Source: Bacterioplanes sp965233665
GTDB taxonomy: Bacteria; Pseudomonadota; Gammaproteobacteria; Pseudomonadales; Oceanobacteraceae
Reading direction: 5' to 3'
NCBI GenBank assembly: GCA_965233665.1
Contig: CBDDTG010000016.1
Span: 1 to 64,000 of the forward strand
DNA: 64,000 bases
In this document: one piece after another, positions 18,570 to 26,299 of the stretch
How positions within the stretch are numbered: the first letter of the stretch is position 1
Layout: the number at the start of each line of letters is the position of its first letter
The notes under the pieces: model-generated
What the model was told of the DNA's origin: nothing
What the model saw: only the letters and a program-made list of their open reading frames with translations
The model's database searches: none
Translations under genes and position numbers: made by a program

Positions 18570-20072
18570 TCACGGCATAGATTGCGAAGGATGCTGCTCA
18601 ACGGCGTGGTGAGGAGCGCTTTCAGGGCTGCTGTATTCCAACGCTGGGTCGTCTAAGCTGGCCAAACGCAGCAGCGACATATCCAGAAAATAGTTTTGAT
18701 ATAACTTCCAGGGGCGAATGGAGCCTTGCTTCGGAAGTTGCTCCCGAATGCGACTAATATAGCCGGATTGCATGTCGATAAACGGGCGTTTTTCAATGTT
18801 TGAATTATCATTTTTAGGCACCACTTGTTGTTTTCCGGTGGTTTCCATGTGGTTCAATAATCGACAGACAAAGCGAGAAATTAAATCGGCTTTTAACGTC
18901 CAAGAGGCATTGGTATATCCAAACACCATGGCCATGTTGGGCAGGTTCTCAAACATCACACCGCGATAGCTCATGCTTTGATTGGGCACAAATGGCTGGC
19001 CATCAATGCTGACGTCCATATTGCCCAGCATTTGCACCTTCAAGCCCGTCGCGGTAATGATGGTGTCCGCTTCCAGTTGCTTGCCAGATTTTAATAAGAT
19101 GCCTTTTTCGTTAAATCGCTCGATGTGGTCGGTCACAACCGAAGCTTTGCCCTGTTGAATGGCTTTAAACAGGTCGCCGTCAGGTACGGCACATAAACGC
19201 TCATCCCAGGGGTTATACTTCGGCTTGAAATGGCTTAGATCAAAGTCGCGAGGCAATTGCTTTTTGACCGTCCATTGCAGGAACTTTCGCGCTGCTTGTG
19301 GAAAGCCTTTGCAAAAGCGATAAATCCCTAGGGTGATCGATACATTGCGGCCGCGAATGATTCGGTAGGCCCACTTCTCTGGCAGCAGTTTGCGCAGTGC
19401 GGTAACCATCACATCTTGCTGCGGAACTGTGATGACATAAGACGGTGAGCGTTGCAGCATGGTCACGTGTGCCGCTTTATCGGTCATCGCTGGGACTAAG
19501 GTAACCGCTGTTGCGCCGCTACCAATAACGACCACTTTCTTGTTTTTATAGTCGTAGTTTTCAGGCCATTGCTGCGGGTGAATAACATCACCAGAAAACT
19601 CCTCTTTGCCAGCAAACTCAGGTGTAAATCCTTCCTCATAGCTGTAGTAGCCGGTACAACTCATTAAAAAATGGCATTGGTACTGTTTAACCGTGCCGTC
19701 CTTTTGCTCCACATCTAACGTCCAGCGTGTTTTTTGGCTGTCATAACGTGCGGCTTTGACTGTTTGGCTGAAACGAATGTGAGGCTCTATCTGGTGCTCC
19801 GCGGCCGCTTCACGAATGTAGTGGCGAATATCGTCACCGTCGGCTATGCCTTTGCGCTGTGTCCAAGGTTTGAACTCGTAGCCTAGGGTAAACATATCGG
19901 AATCTGAGCGAATGCCTGGGTAGCGAAATAAATCCCAGGTGCCCCCAATGGCCTGACGCCCTTCGAGAATCGCGAAGGTTTTTTGAGGGCAGTCTTTCTT
20001 TAAATGGCACGCGGCGCCGATGCCCGACAGCCCGGCACCAATAATGATCACGTCGAAATAGTCAGTGGCCAT
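18570..20072 (-). CDS. almA: AlmA-like flavin monooxygenase (long-chain alkane)
   Basis: A class B flavoprotein monooxygenase of 500 residues. It has an FAD Rossmann motif IIIGAGLSGIGAA (from about residue 8), the NADPH-binding VVVIGSGATAVTL (about 185), and FSGDVIHPQQWP between them, which matches the Baeyer-Villiger/FMO fingerprint FxGxxxHxxxW-P. The overall pattern (EGRQAIGGTWDLFRYPGIRSDSDM split over residues 36-60; KPKYNPWDERLCAVPDGDLF region) resembles AlmA of Acinetobacter and Alcanivorax, implicated in oxidation of very long n-alkanes. EthA-type Baeyer-Villiger enzymes are the alternative. Start at 20072 (MATDYFDV) chosen over 20081. The beta-oxidation operon lies 2.4 kb away, in keeping with hydrocarbon use. 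Confidence 0.8.
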   Translation of the reverse strand: MATDYFDVIIIGAGLSGIGAACHLKKDCPQKTFAILEGRQAIGGTWDLFRYPGIRSDSDMFTLGYEFKPWTQRKGIADGDDIRHYIREAAAEHQIEPHIRFSQTVKAARYDSQKTRWTLDVEQKDGTVKQYQCHFLMSCTGYYSYEEGFTPEFAGKEEFSGDVIHPQQWPENYDYKNKKVVVIGSGATAVTLVPAMTDKAAHVTMLQRSPSYVITVPQQDVMVTALRKLLPEKWAYRIIRGRNVSITLGIYRFCKGFPQAARKFLQWTVKKQLPRDFDLSHFKPKYNPWDERLCAVPDGDLFKAIQQGKASVVTDHIERFNEKGILLKSGKQLEADTIITATGLKVQMLGNMDVSIDGQPFVPNQSMSYRGVMFENLPNMAMVFGYTNASWTLKADLISRFVCRLLNHMETTGKQQVVPKNDNSNIEKRPFIDMQSGYISRIREQLPKQGSIRPWKLYQNYFLDMSLLRLASLDDPALEYSSPESAPHHAVEQHPSQSMP

Positions 20073-20293
20073 AAAGGGCATTCCTGTTGTTATTTTAGAT
20101 GCGGTTACTGTGACGGATGTTATAGCGGTTCAACAGGTGATTGTCTGTCAAATTTATGGGGCGTCTAAGCAGAAGGCTTAGCTGATGTGCAACTCAGTGA
20201 GTCAATGAAGGCTTAGACGTGTGCCGAGGGCAGGATAGAGCCAGCATTTGACCGCCAAGCATCGGGTGAATAGACGCCAAGGCCTCAATGGCG

Positions 20294-20593
20294 TTAGCGC
20301 CATTGATAGCGCTTCAAATCGATACGGCCATTGTCCGCCACTTCTACGCCATCGACCTGCAAGCGTCGACGTTGCTCATCAGCCTTGGGCGAACTGATGC
20401 GCCCTGCCGCATTAATCACTCGATGCCACGGCAAGGTGGTATCTGCGGGCAGTTGTTTGAGTTGTTGACCGACCCAGCGCGCTCGTCGCGGCCAGCCACA
20501 CAGTTCAGCCAGTTGCCCATAAGTGACAACCGAGCCTGCAGGAATAGCAGCAAGGGCGGTGTAAAGGCGCTGTTGAGGAGAAACCGTGTGCAT
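20294..20593 (-). CDS. Alkyltransferase-like protein (ATL)
   Basis: A ~99-residue protein of the MGMT/Ogt C-terminal fold. The DNA-binding helix region GSVVTYGQLAELCGWPRRAR and the active-site loop PWHRVINAAGRIS are clear; in the loop the alkyl-accepting Cys of PCHRV is replaced by Trp (PWHRV), which defines ATL proteins. ATLs bind O6-alkylguanine and pass the lesion to nucleotide excision repair without repairing it themselves. The start at 20593 (MHTVSPQ) is preferred to the ORF opening at 20626, whose extra residues are not family-like. Single gene facing almA's upstream region. Confidence 0.9.
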   Translation of the reverse strand: MHTVSPQQRLYTALAAIPAGSVVTYGQLAELCGWPRRARWVGQQLKQLPADTTLPWHRVINAAGRISSPKADEQRRRLQVDGVEVADNGRIDLKRYQWR

Positions 20594-20678
20594 GAACTTT
20601 ATTATGAACTTTGCTGATTGGTACAAAAGCTGCGTAAGGGGATGACAGTATCAGAAATATCGGTCAGAGGAAGACGCT

Positions 20679-21293
20679 ATGATAGATCGCTTGAGTGCCA
20701 GCACCGCATGGCAGAGCCTAAACCCAACGCCAATTGAGCAAACTCAGCCGACGGCGAGCAAAGCTTCAGCGTCGGTGGACACCATTAGCCTGCAGCGGCC
20801 AAACGTTGCCGCCGATATCGAGCAGTCTGCGGCCTTGGTGTTGCCTGAACTGACCCTGCCCACCCAGGCGGACGTTGATCTATTTCAGCAAGATTTTCGT
20901 CGTGCCATGACCAAAGCTGGCATTGATTGGTCCGGCAAAATCGACCTCACCATTAACGGTGAAGGCAAAGTCTTGGTGAAAGGTGACCATCCGGATAAAT
21001 ATCGCATAGAAGCGCTGTTTGAGAAGGATTCGGAGTTGCAGCAAGGTTTTGTTAAAACCGAAATGGTGCACACCTTTCGCAAAATTCAGCAGTTGCACCA
21101 GCAGCGCGAGCAAATGCTCAACAATGGCGCCAGCGAAGAGGTGGCCAATCAATGGCTGGTGGATCAAATGATGAGAATTACCGCACAGCCATCGACGGTT
21201 AAAATGGTCGATGGGCGGGTGACGCCGCCAGACAGCCAACAGCATGGCGGCCTGGCGGCGATGCAGCAATTGCAAGCCAAGTATACGGTGTGA
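20679..21293 (+). CDS. Hypothetical protein
   Basis: 204 residues with no family recognised. The first ~50 residues are low in structure (S/T/Q/A rich); the middle (residues ~60-110) shows LPTQADVDLFQQDF and IDLTINGEGKVLVKGDHPDK, suggesting a small alpha/beta domain; a helical, glutamine-rich stretch follows (IQQLHQQREQMLNN). No signal peptide or membrane segment. GAGGAAG lies just upstream of the ATG at 20679, supporting translation. Converges with the SDR gene. Composition is like its neighbours. Confidence 0.6.
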   Translation: MIDRLSASTAWQSLNPTPIEQTQPTASKASASVDTISLQRPNVAADIEQSAALVLPELTLPTQADVDLFQQDFRRAMTKAGIDWSGKIDLTINGEGKVLVKGDHPDKYRIEALFEKDSELQQGFVKTEMVHTFRKIQQLHQQREQMLNNGASEEVANQWLVDQMMRITAQPSTVKMVDGRVTPPDSQQHGGLAAMQQLQAKYTV

Positions 21294-21305
21294 AGGTTAA
21301 GAATC

Positions 21306-22064
21306 TTACAGACGCAAGCCGCCGTCGACTTCAACGACTCGACCTGAAACGTAATCGTTCTCCAGCAGGTAAGCCACCGTGTGGGCAATTTCCTCAGGCT
21401 GTCCCATGCGCTTGGCGGGAATACCAGCGGTCATTTTTTCTAGTGCTTCGGGCTTCATGCCAGCGGTCATTTCTGTGGCGATAAAGCCAGGCGCAATAGC
21501 GTTGGCACGAATGCCGTAGCGTGCCAGCTCCTTGGCCCAAACCACCGCCAAGCTGGCGACCCCGGCTTTGGCCGCCGAATAGTTGCTTTGTCCCATGTTG
21601 CCAGCACGGGAAATGGAAGAAATATTAATAATACTGCCACCTTCACCGCCTTCGATCATGCGCACAGCGGCTTCGCGACCACACAGAAATACGCCCGTTA
21701 GGTTAACGTCGATCACCGCCTGCCAGTGCGCCAAAGACATCTTGCTGATATCACCGTCCTTGGCTTTGACCATCAGGCCATCACGCAAAATACCGGCATT
21801 GTTAACCAAACCGTGTAACCCGCCCATTTGTTGCACAATGGCGCTGAAGGTCTCTTCGACCTGTGCCTCTTCAGCCACATTGCAAACAAAGCTGGCGGCT
21901 TCTGCACCGGCCTCATCCACTTGCCGGCAGGTCTCATCCATTTGCGCTTGATCAAGATCGATCACAGCGATTTTGGCACCTTTTTTAGCCAGGTATACGG
22001 CCATGGCCCGGCCAAGCCCCTGGCCGCCGCCGGTAATAGCAACGACTTTATTGGTTAAGTTCAT
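21306..22064 (-). CDS. SDR-family oxidoreductase (FabG/3-hydroxyacyl-CoA dehydrogenase-like)
   Basis: A classical short-chain dehydrogenase/reductase of 252 residues. TGGGQGLGRAMA (about residues 12-23) binds the cofactor, NNAGI is the structural motif, and the Ser-Tyr-Lys triad is visible in INISSIS and NYSAAKAG. Asp at the end of beta-2 (VIDLD) suggests NAD rather than NADP. The closest look is FabG or a 3-hydroxyacyl-CoA dehydrogenase. Start at 22064 follows AGGAG; the upstream ATG at 22085 is less likely. It is divergent from the fatty-acid operon beginning at 22436, so a role in the same pathway is plausible but unproven. Confidence 0.87.
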   Translation of the reverse strand: MNLTNKVVAITGGGQGLGRAMAVYLAKKGAKIAVIDLDQAQMDETCRQVDEAGAEAASFVCNVAEEAQVEETFSAIVQQMGGLHGLVNNAGILRDGLMVKAKDGDISKMSLAHWQAVIDVNLTGVFLCGREAAVRMIEGGEGGSIINISSISRAGNMGQSNYSAAKAGVASLAVVWAKELARYGIRANAIAPGFIATEMTAGMKPEALEKMTAGIPAKRMGQPEEIAHTVAYLLENDYVSGRVVEVDGGLRL

Positions 22065-22435
22065 AATTTTCTCCTGTGGCGTCAAACGCGAAAAATAGCG
22101 GAATAAACACTCTGCCGGCGCGACTCAAACTCACCTGCGCGGCAGTTCAGGGCAGACGATGCTCAGGGCCAGATACAAATAACGACGACAGGCCTAGTCT
22201 GCGATGCTCCATGCGATCGCCGTTATTATAGGGCAATTCGAGACAAGTAAAGCCGTGACAGCAGCGCATGGTTTTATTTAAGGCTCATGCTAAAGAATGA
22301 GTTGAAGGATTAGATTGTTAAATCAGATAGCGAAATGAGCAGATTGGCTAGCCAGATTGCGCATTTCCCACCTTGTTGCTCCAGGGGAAGCGCAGTAGCG
22401 TGGCCCTGAATAAAAATTCAAAAATGGAGTGGGAC
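22065..22435. other. Divergent promoter region between the SDR gene and the fatty-acid operon
   Basis: 371 nt holding promoters for both directions. No PsrA- or FadR-type palindrome was recognised with confidence; only a weak inverted repeat around GATTAGATTGTTAAATC was noted. Confidence 0.4.
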
Positions 22436-23641
22436 ATGCTGCCGTTGTCAGGTATGACAGTTCTTGATTGCTCACGTTTACTGCCCGGCCCTCTGTGCAG
22501 CATGCATTTGCGCGATATGGGCGCGCGCATTATTAAGGTGGAAGATACCCAGGCTGGCGATTACGTGCGCCATTTAGGCATGCCAGCGGGGCAGATTAAT
22601 CCGGTATTTGATGTACTCAATGCCAATAAAGAGTCCATTAGCTTGGATTTAAGCCAGGAGCAGGGCCGGGCGTTGTTTTTGCGGTTGCTGCACAGCGCCG
22701 ATGTCGTGCTGGAGAGTTTTCGCCCGGGTGTGATGCAACGGCTGGGGTTGGATTTTGACAGCCTTAAAGCGCAGCGGCCTGGCCTAGTGATGTGTTCGCT
22801 GACGGGGTATGGCCAAACCGGCCCTTGGGCACAGCTGGCCGGCCACGATATGAACTACTGCGCCATCAGCGGTGTATTAGAGCAAAGTGGGCAAGCAGGC
22901 CAGGCACCAGCATTGAGTAACTTTCAAATAGCCGACATTGCTGGCGGTGCCCTGAGTGCCGCCATGGCCATTTTGGCGGCCTTAGTAGGGCGGCTACAGC
23001 AGCAGCTGCGTGGAGAGTCGCCCGAGGGGTGCTATTTAGACATCGCCATGACCGACTGCGCTTTTGCTAATCATGTTATACCGTTATCTGTGGTGAATCT
23101 TGCTGGGCGCACAGCAGCGCGCGGCGAAGACATGCTCACCGGTCAGCGACCTTGCTACGACGTATATGCCACTGCAGATGGGCGCTATATGGCATTGGCC
23201 GCGTTGGAGCTGAAGTTCTGGCAGCGTTTTTGTGAGGCGGTCAAGCGGCCGCAATGGGTCGAGCGCTATCAGGACGTTGGCGCCGCGGCTGAAGAGTTGC
23301 GCCAGCAAGTGGCCGCGCTATTTGCCAGCCAACCACAGTCTTACTGGCGCGAGCAGTTAGTGGATGCTGATTGCTGTGCCACGCCCATTCTTACGAGTGC
23401 TGAAGCGTTTGAGCATCCACAGCTTTTGGCGCGGGAAATGATCCATCAGCTGAATAATCAGGCTGGACAACGCTGGCAAGTGCCGGCCTCGGCATTTGCA
23501 TTTTCCGGTGAGCGTTTTTGTGCCAGTGGCGGCGGCCCACTGCAAGGCGAGCACAGCCGGGCAATCTTGCAGGAAATCGGCATAACCGACGCCGACATTG
23601 ATCAGTGGCAACAGCAGGGCGTTGTACGTGTTTCAGGCTAG
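22436..23641 (+). CDS. CaiB/BaiF CoA-transferase family, AMACR-like racemase
   Basis: A family III CoA-transferase-fold protein of 401 residues. The N-terminal VLDCSRLLPGP and IKVEDTQAGDYVR segments bind CoA. The pair characteristic of alpha-methylacyl-CoA racemase is present: His137 in AGHDMNY and Asp167 in IADIAGG, 30 residues apart as in the characterised racemases. This favours racemisation of 2-methyl-branched acyl-CoA, needed for beta-oxidation of isoprenoid or branched chains, over CoA transfer. ATG at 22436 has GGAGTGGGAC upstream; in-frame ATGs at 22424 and earlier are alternatives. First gene of the fatty-acid operon; a MITE separates it from the acyl-CoA dehydrogenase. Confidence 0.85.
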   Translation: MLPLSGMTVLDCSRLLPGPLCSMHLRDMGARIIKVEDTQAGDYVRHLGMPAGQINPVFDVLNANKESISLDLSQEQGRALFLRLLHSADVVLESFRPGVMQRLGLDFDSLKAQRPGLVMCSLTGYGQTGPWAQLAGHDMNYCAISGVLEQSGQAGQAPALSNFQIADIAGGALSAAMAILAALVGRLQQQLRGESPEGCYLDIAMTDCAFANHVIPLSVVNLAGRTAARGEDMLTGQRPCYDVYATADGRYMALAALELKFWQRFCEAVKRPQWVERYQDVGAAAEELRQQVAALFASQPQSYWREQLVDADCCATPILTSAEAFEHPQLLAREMIHQLNNQAGQRWQVPASAFAFSGERFCASGGGPLQGEHSRAILQEIGITDADIDQWQQQGVVRVSG

Positions 23642-23654
23642 AAAAAACAGCAAG

Positions 23655-23911
23655 GGCACCTCTGAATAATTCGGTGCCCGCTCTGGATCGTCAGAGGGCT
23701 CTAGATCACGAAGCCGGTTTGCAGCTCTAGCAAGAGCTACAGCAAAAATCGGCAACACAGAGCTGGAGTTCTCTGGCGCTCCCAACAGGGCGCGGGCAGC
23801 AGGCTTCCATAACGTTGTTGGTGATGTTGAAAAGGGCTGGCCATTTCCACCGCCTTGTTCTGAAAGCCTGCTGCACTCGCGCAGAGCTGTGCAGAATTAT
23901 TCAGAGGTGCC
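23655..23911 (+). mobile_element. MITE copy A
   Basis: A 257-bp non-coding element with terminal inverted repeats: left GGCACCTCTGAATAATTC, right the same in reverse complement (GAATTATTCAGAGGTGCC). It is flanked by a perfect 4-bp duplication CAAG (23651-23654 and 23912-23915). The left end also contains a local GGCACC...GGTGCC inversion. Closely similar to copies at 40942 and 43710, all in the same orientation. It separates the racemase gene from the acyl-CoA dehydrogenase, ending 25 nt before the ATG of the latter. Encodes no transposase, so a full-length relative must have moved it. Confidence 0.92.
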
Positions 23912-23936
23912 CAAGGAAATAAATAAGGATAACAAT

Positions 23937-25073
23937 ATGATTCCACGCAGTGTGTACAACCAAGAACACGACATGTTTCGCGATGCGGTGCGCAAATTTA
24001 TGCAGCGCGAAGTAGCCCCTTACCATGATGAGTGGGAAAAGCAGGGCCATATCTCGCGTGAGGCTTGGAAAAAAGCCGGTGATGCGGGCATTTTATGCAC
24101 GCATTTGCCAGAAGAGTACGGCGGCAGCAATGTTGATTTTCGCTACTCCGCCATCGCCATTGAGGAGCAAAGCTATGTATTTGCCTCCGGGCCAGGCTTT
24201 TCTCTGCACTCAGATATTGTTGCGCCGTATATTTTGCACTACGGCAGTGAACAGCAAAAACAGCATTGGCTACCGAAAATGGCTGCCGGCGACGTCATTA
24301 CCGCCATTGCCATGACAGAGCCGGGCGCAGGCTCAGATTTAGCTGGTGTGCGCACCACCGCCATAAAAGACGGCGATGATTACATTATCAACGGCTCAAA
24401 GACCTTTATTACCAACGGGCAGTTAGCTGACCTGGTCATTGTGGTGGCGAAAACCGATACCAGTGCCGGTGCCAAGGGCGTTAGCCTGTTTTTAGTGGAG
24501 GGCGATCGCGCTGGTTTTCAGCGCGGGCAAAACCTCGATAAAGTCGGCATGAAAGCTCAAGATACGTCGGAGTTATTTTTCGACAACGTACGCGTGCCGC
24601 AAACCAATTTGTTGGGTCAGGAAAACGCAGGCTTTATTTATTTAATGCAAGAGTTGCCACAAGAGCGCTTGAGCGTGGCTATTGTAGCCGTTGCTGCGGC
24701 ACGTGCTTGCTATGACGCCACCCTTGATTACGTTAAGGAGCGCAAGGCATTCGGTAAGCCCATCGCCGCGCTGCAAAATACGCGCTTTAAACTGGCCGAA
24801 ATTCTAACCGAGCTGGAAGTGACGCAAACCTACGTTGACCGCTGTTTGGAGTTGCATTGCCAGGGGCAGCTATCCGTTGAAGCAGCGGCGTCAGTGAAAC
24901 TGTGGGCCACGGAGGCGCAATGTCGCATCATCGATGAATGCGTACAGCTCCACGGTGGCTATGGCTATATGTGGGAATACCCAGTGGCACGTGCCTATGC
25001 CGATGCTCGCGTGCAGCGTATTTATGCCGGCACCTCAGAAATTATGAAAGAAATTATTTCGCGCAGCCTTTAA
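23937..25073 (+). CDS. Acyl-CoA dehydrogenase, long-chain (LCAD)-like
   Basis: A 378-residue FAD acyl-CoA dehydrogenase for the first step of beta-oxidation. The N-terminal helices, the ITAIAMTEPGAGSDLAGV segment and the C-terminal RKAFGKPIAALQNTRFKLAE and DECVQLHGGYGYMWEYPVA blocks are family hallmarks. Where medium-chain enzymes have the catalytic Glu (YEGT) this protein has YAGTSEIMK; the base is instead expected in the YLMQELPQERL helix, as in long-chain and isovaleryl dehydrogenases. Start at 23937 follows AAGGATAAC. MITE copy A lies directly upstream and may alter its expression relative to the racemase gene. Confidence 0.92.
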   Translation: MIPRSVYNQEHDMFRDAVRKFMQREVAPYHDEWEKQGHISREAWKKAGDAGILCTHLPEEYGGSNVDFRYSAIAIEEQSYVFASGPGFSLHSDIVAPYILHYGSEQQKQHWLPKMAAGDVITAIAMTEPGAGSDLAGVRTTAIKDGDDYIINGSKTFITNGQLADLVIVVAKTDTSAGAKGVSLFLVEGDRAGFQRGQNLDKVGMKAQDTSELFFDNVRVPQTNLLGQENAGFIYLMQELPQERLSVAIVAVAAARACYDATLDYVKERKAFGKPIAALQNTRFKLAEILTELEVTQTYVDRCLELHCQGQLSVEAAASVKLWATEAQCRIIDECVQLHGGYGYMWEYPVARAYADARVQRIYAGTSEIMKEIISRSL

Positions 25074-25083
25074 AGGAAGCATT

Positions 25084-26289
25084 ATGACGGACGCCTATAT
25101 TTTTGATGCCATTCGCACACCGCGCGGTCGCGGCAAAGCCGATGGCAGTTTGCATGCAATAACACCGGTGAAACTAATGGCTGGGTTATTACAACAACTG
25201 CAACAGCGTCACGAGCTGGATACCTCCCAATTAGATGATGTGGTATTGGGCTGTGTTGAGCCGGTGATGGAACAAGGCGCGGATATTGCCCGCACGGCGG
25301 TGCTGATGGCGGGCTATCACCAGCAAGCGGCGGGCACTGTGGTCAGCCGTTTTTGTGCCTCAGGCCTTGAGGCTGTTAATGTAGCCGCCGCCAAAGTCAA
25401 AGCCGGTGAGGCCTGGCTAACCATTGGTGGTGGCGTTGAAAGCATGTCGCGTGTGCCTATGGGCTCGGGTGGCGGTGCCTATTACACCGACCCCAGTGTG
25501 ACCCATCAGTTATCCTTTGTGCCGCAGGGTATTTCTGCCGATTTAATCGCCACGTTAAATGGTTTTAGCCGCGCGGATGTCGACGGCTATGCCGTTGAGT
25601 CTCAGCGTCGCGCCCAGCACGCCTGGCAACAAGGTTATTTTGCGCGCTCGGTGATGCCGGTGCATGACAGTTTGGGGCAGGTTTTATTAGCACAAGATGA
25701 GCACATGCGACCGGGCGTTACCCTGGCAGATTTAGCGCAGTTAAAACCGTCTTTTGCCGCGCCCGGTGAGCTGGGCTTCGACGCAGTTGCCCAACAAGTG
25801 TATCCGCAGGTTGAAAAAATACAGCACGTACATCATGCCGGTAATTCATCCGGCATTGTGGATGGTGCAGCGGCGGTATTAATAGGCAGTGCAGAAGCCG
25901 GTAAAGCACTGGGGTTAACACCGCGCGCGCGTATTCGCAGCGCCGCCTCCATCGGTTCAGAGCCCACCATCATGCTCACCGGGCCTGCACCGAGTGCACA
26001 CAAGGCATTAAAAAACGCCGGTATGTGCGCCACTGATATTGATTTATGGGAGCTTAACGAAGCCTTTGCCTCCGTGGTGCTGAAGTTTATGCATGATATG
26101 AATATTGATCACAGCAATATCAATGTTAACGGTGGTGCCATTGCCATGGGGCATCCACTGGGGGCTACCGGCGCCATGATTTTGGGCACGGTGTTAGATG
26201 AGCTTGAGCGGCGCGATCAGCAAACTGCATTGATTACGTTATGCGTCGGCGGTGGCATGGGTACTGCCACCATTATTGAACGGGTTTAG
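25084..26289 (+). CDS. Acetyl-CoA acyltransferase (thiolase)
   Basis: A 401-residue thiolase catalysing thiolytic cleavage of 3-ketoacyl-CoA, the last beta-oxidation step. Catalytic residues are seen: Cys91 in SRFCASGLEA, His357 in MGHPLGATG and Cys387 in CVGGGMG. Begins 10 nt after the dehydrogenase stop with AAAGGAAGC upstream. It pairs with the FadJ/FadB-like protein that follows, as in FadAB-type complexes; a biosynthetic acetoacetyl-CoA thiolase is less likely given the neighbours. Confidence 0.93.
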   Translation: MTDAYIFDAIRTPRGRGKADGSLHAITPVKLMAGLLQQLQQRHELDTSQLDDVVLGCVEPVMEQGADIARTAVLMAGYHQQAAGTVVSRFCASGLEAVNVAAAKVKAGEAWLTIGGGVESMSRVPMGSGGGAYYTDPSVTHQLSFVPQGISADLIATLNGFSRADVDGYAVESQRRAQHAWQQGYFARSVMPVHDSLGQVLLAQDEHMRPGVTLADLAQLKPSFAAPGELGFDAVAQQVYPQVEKIQHVHHAGNSSGIVDGAAAVLIGSAEAGKALGLTPRARIRSAASIGSEPTIMLTGPAPSAHKALKNAGMCATDIDLWELNEAFASVVLKFMHDMNIDHSNINVNGGAIAMGHPLGATGAMILGTVLDELERRDQQTALITLCVGGGMGTATIIERV

Positions 26290-26299
26290 GGGAAGAGCG

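Noticed and set aside
23737..23946. Minus-strand frame inside MITE copy A (and a counterpart in copy B)
   Set aside because: The frames do not agree between the copies and have no transposase or other similarity.
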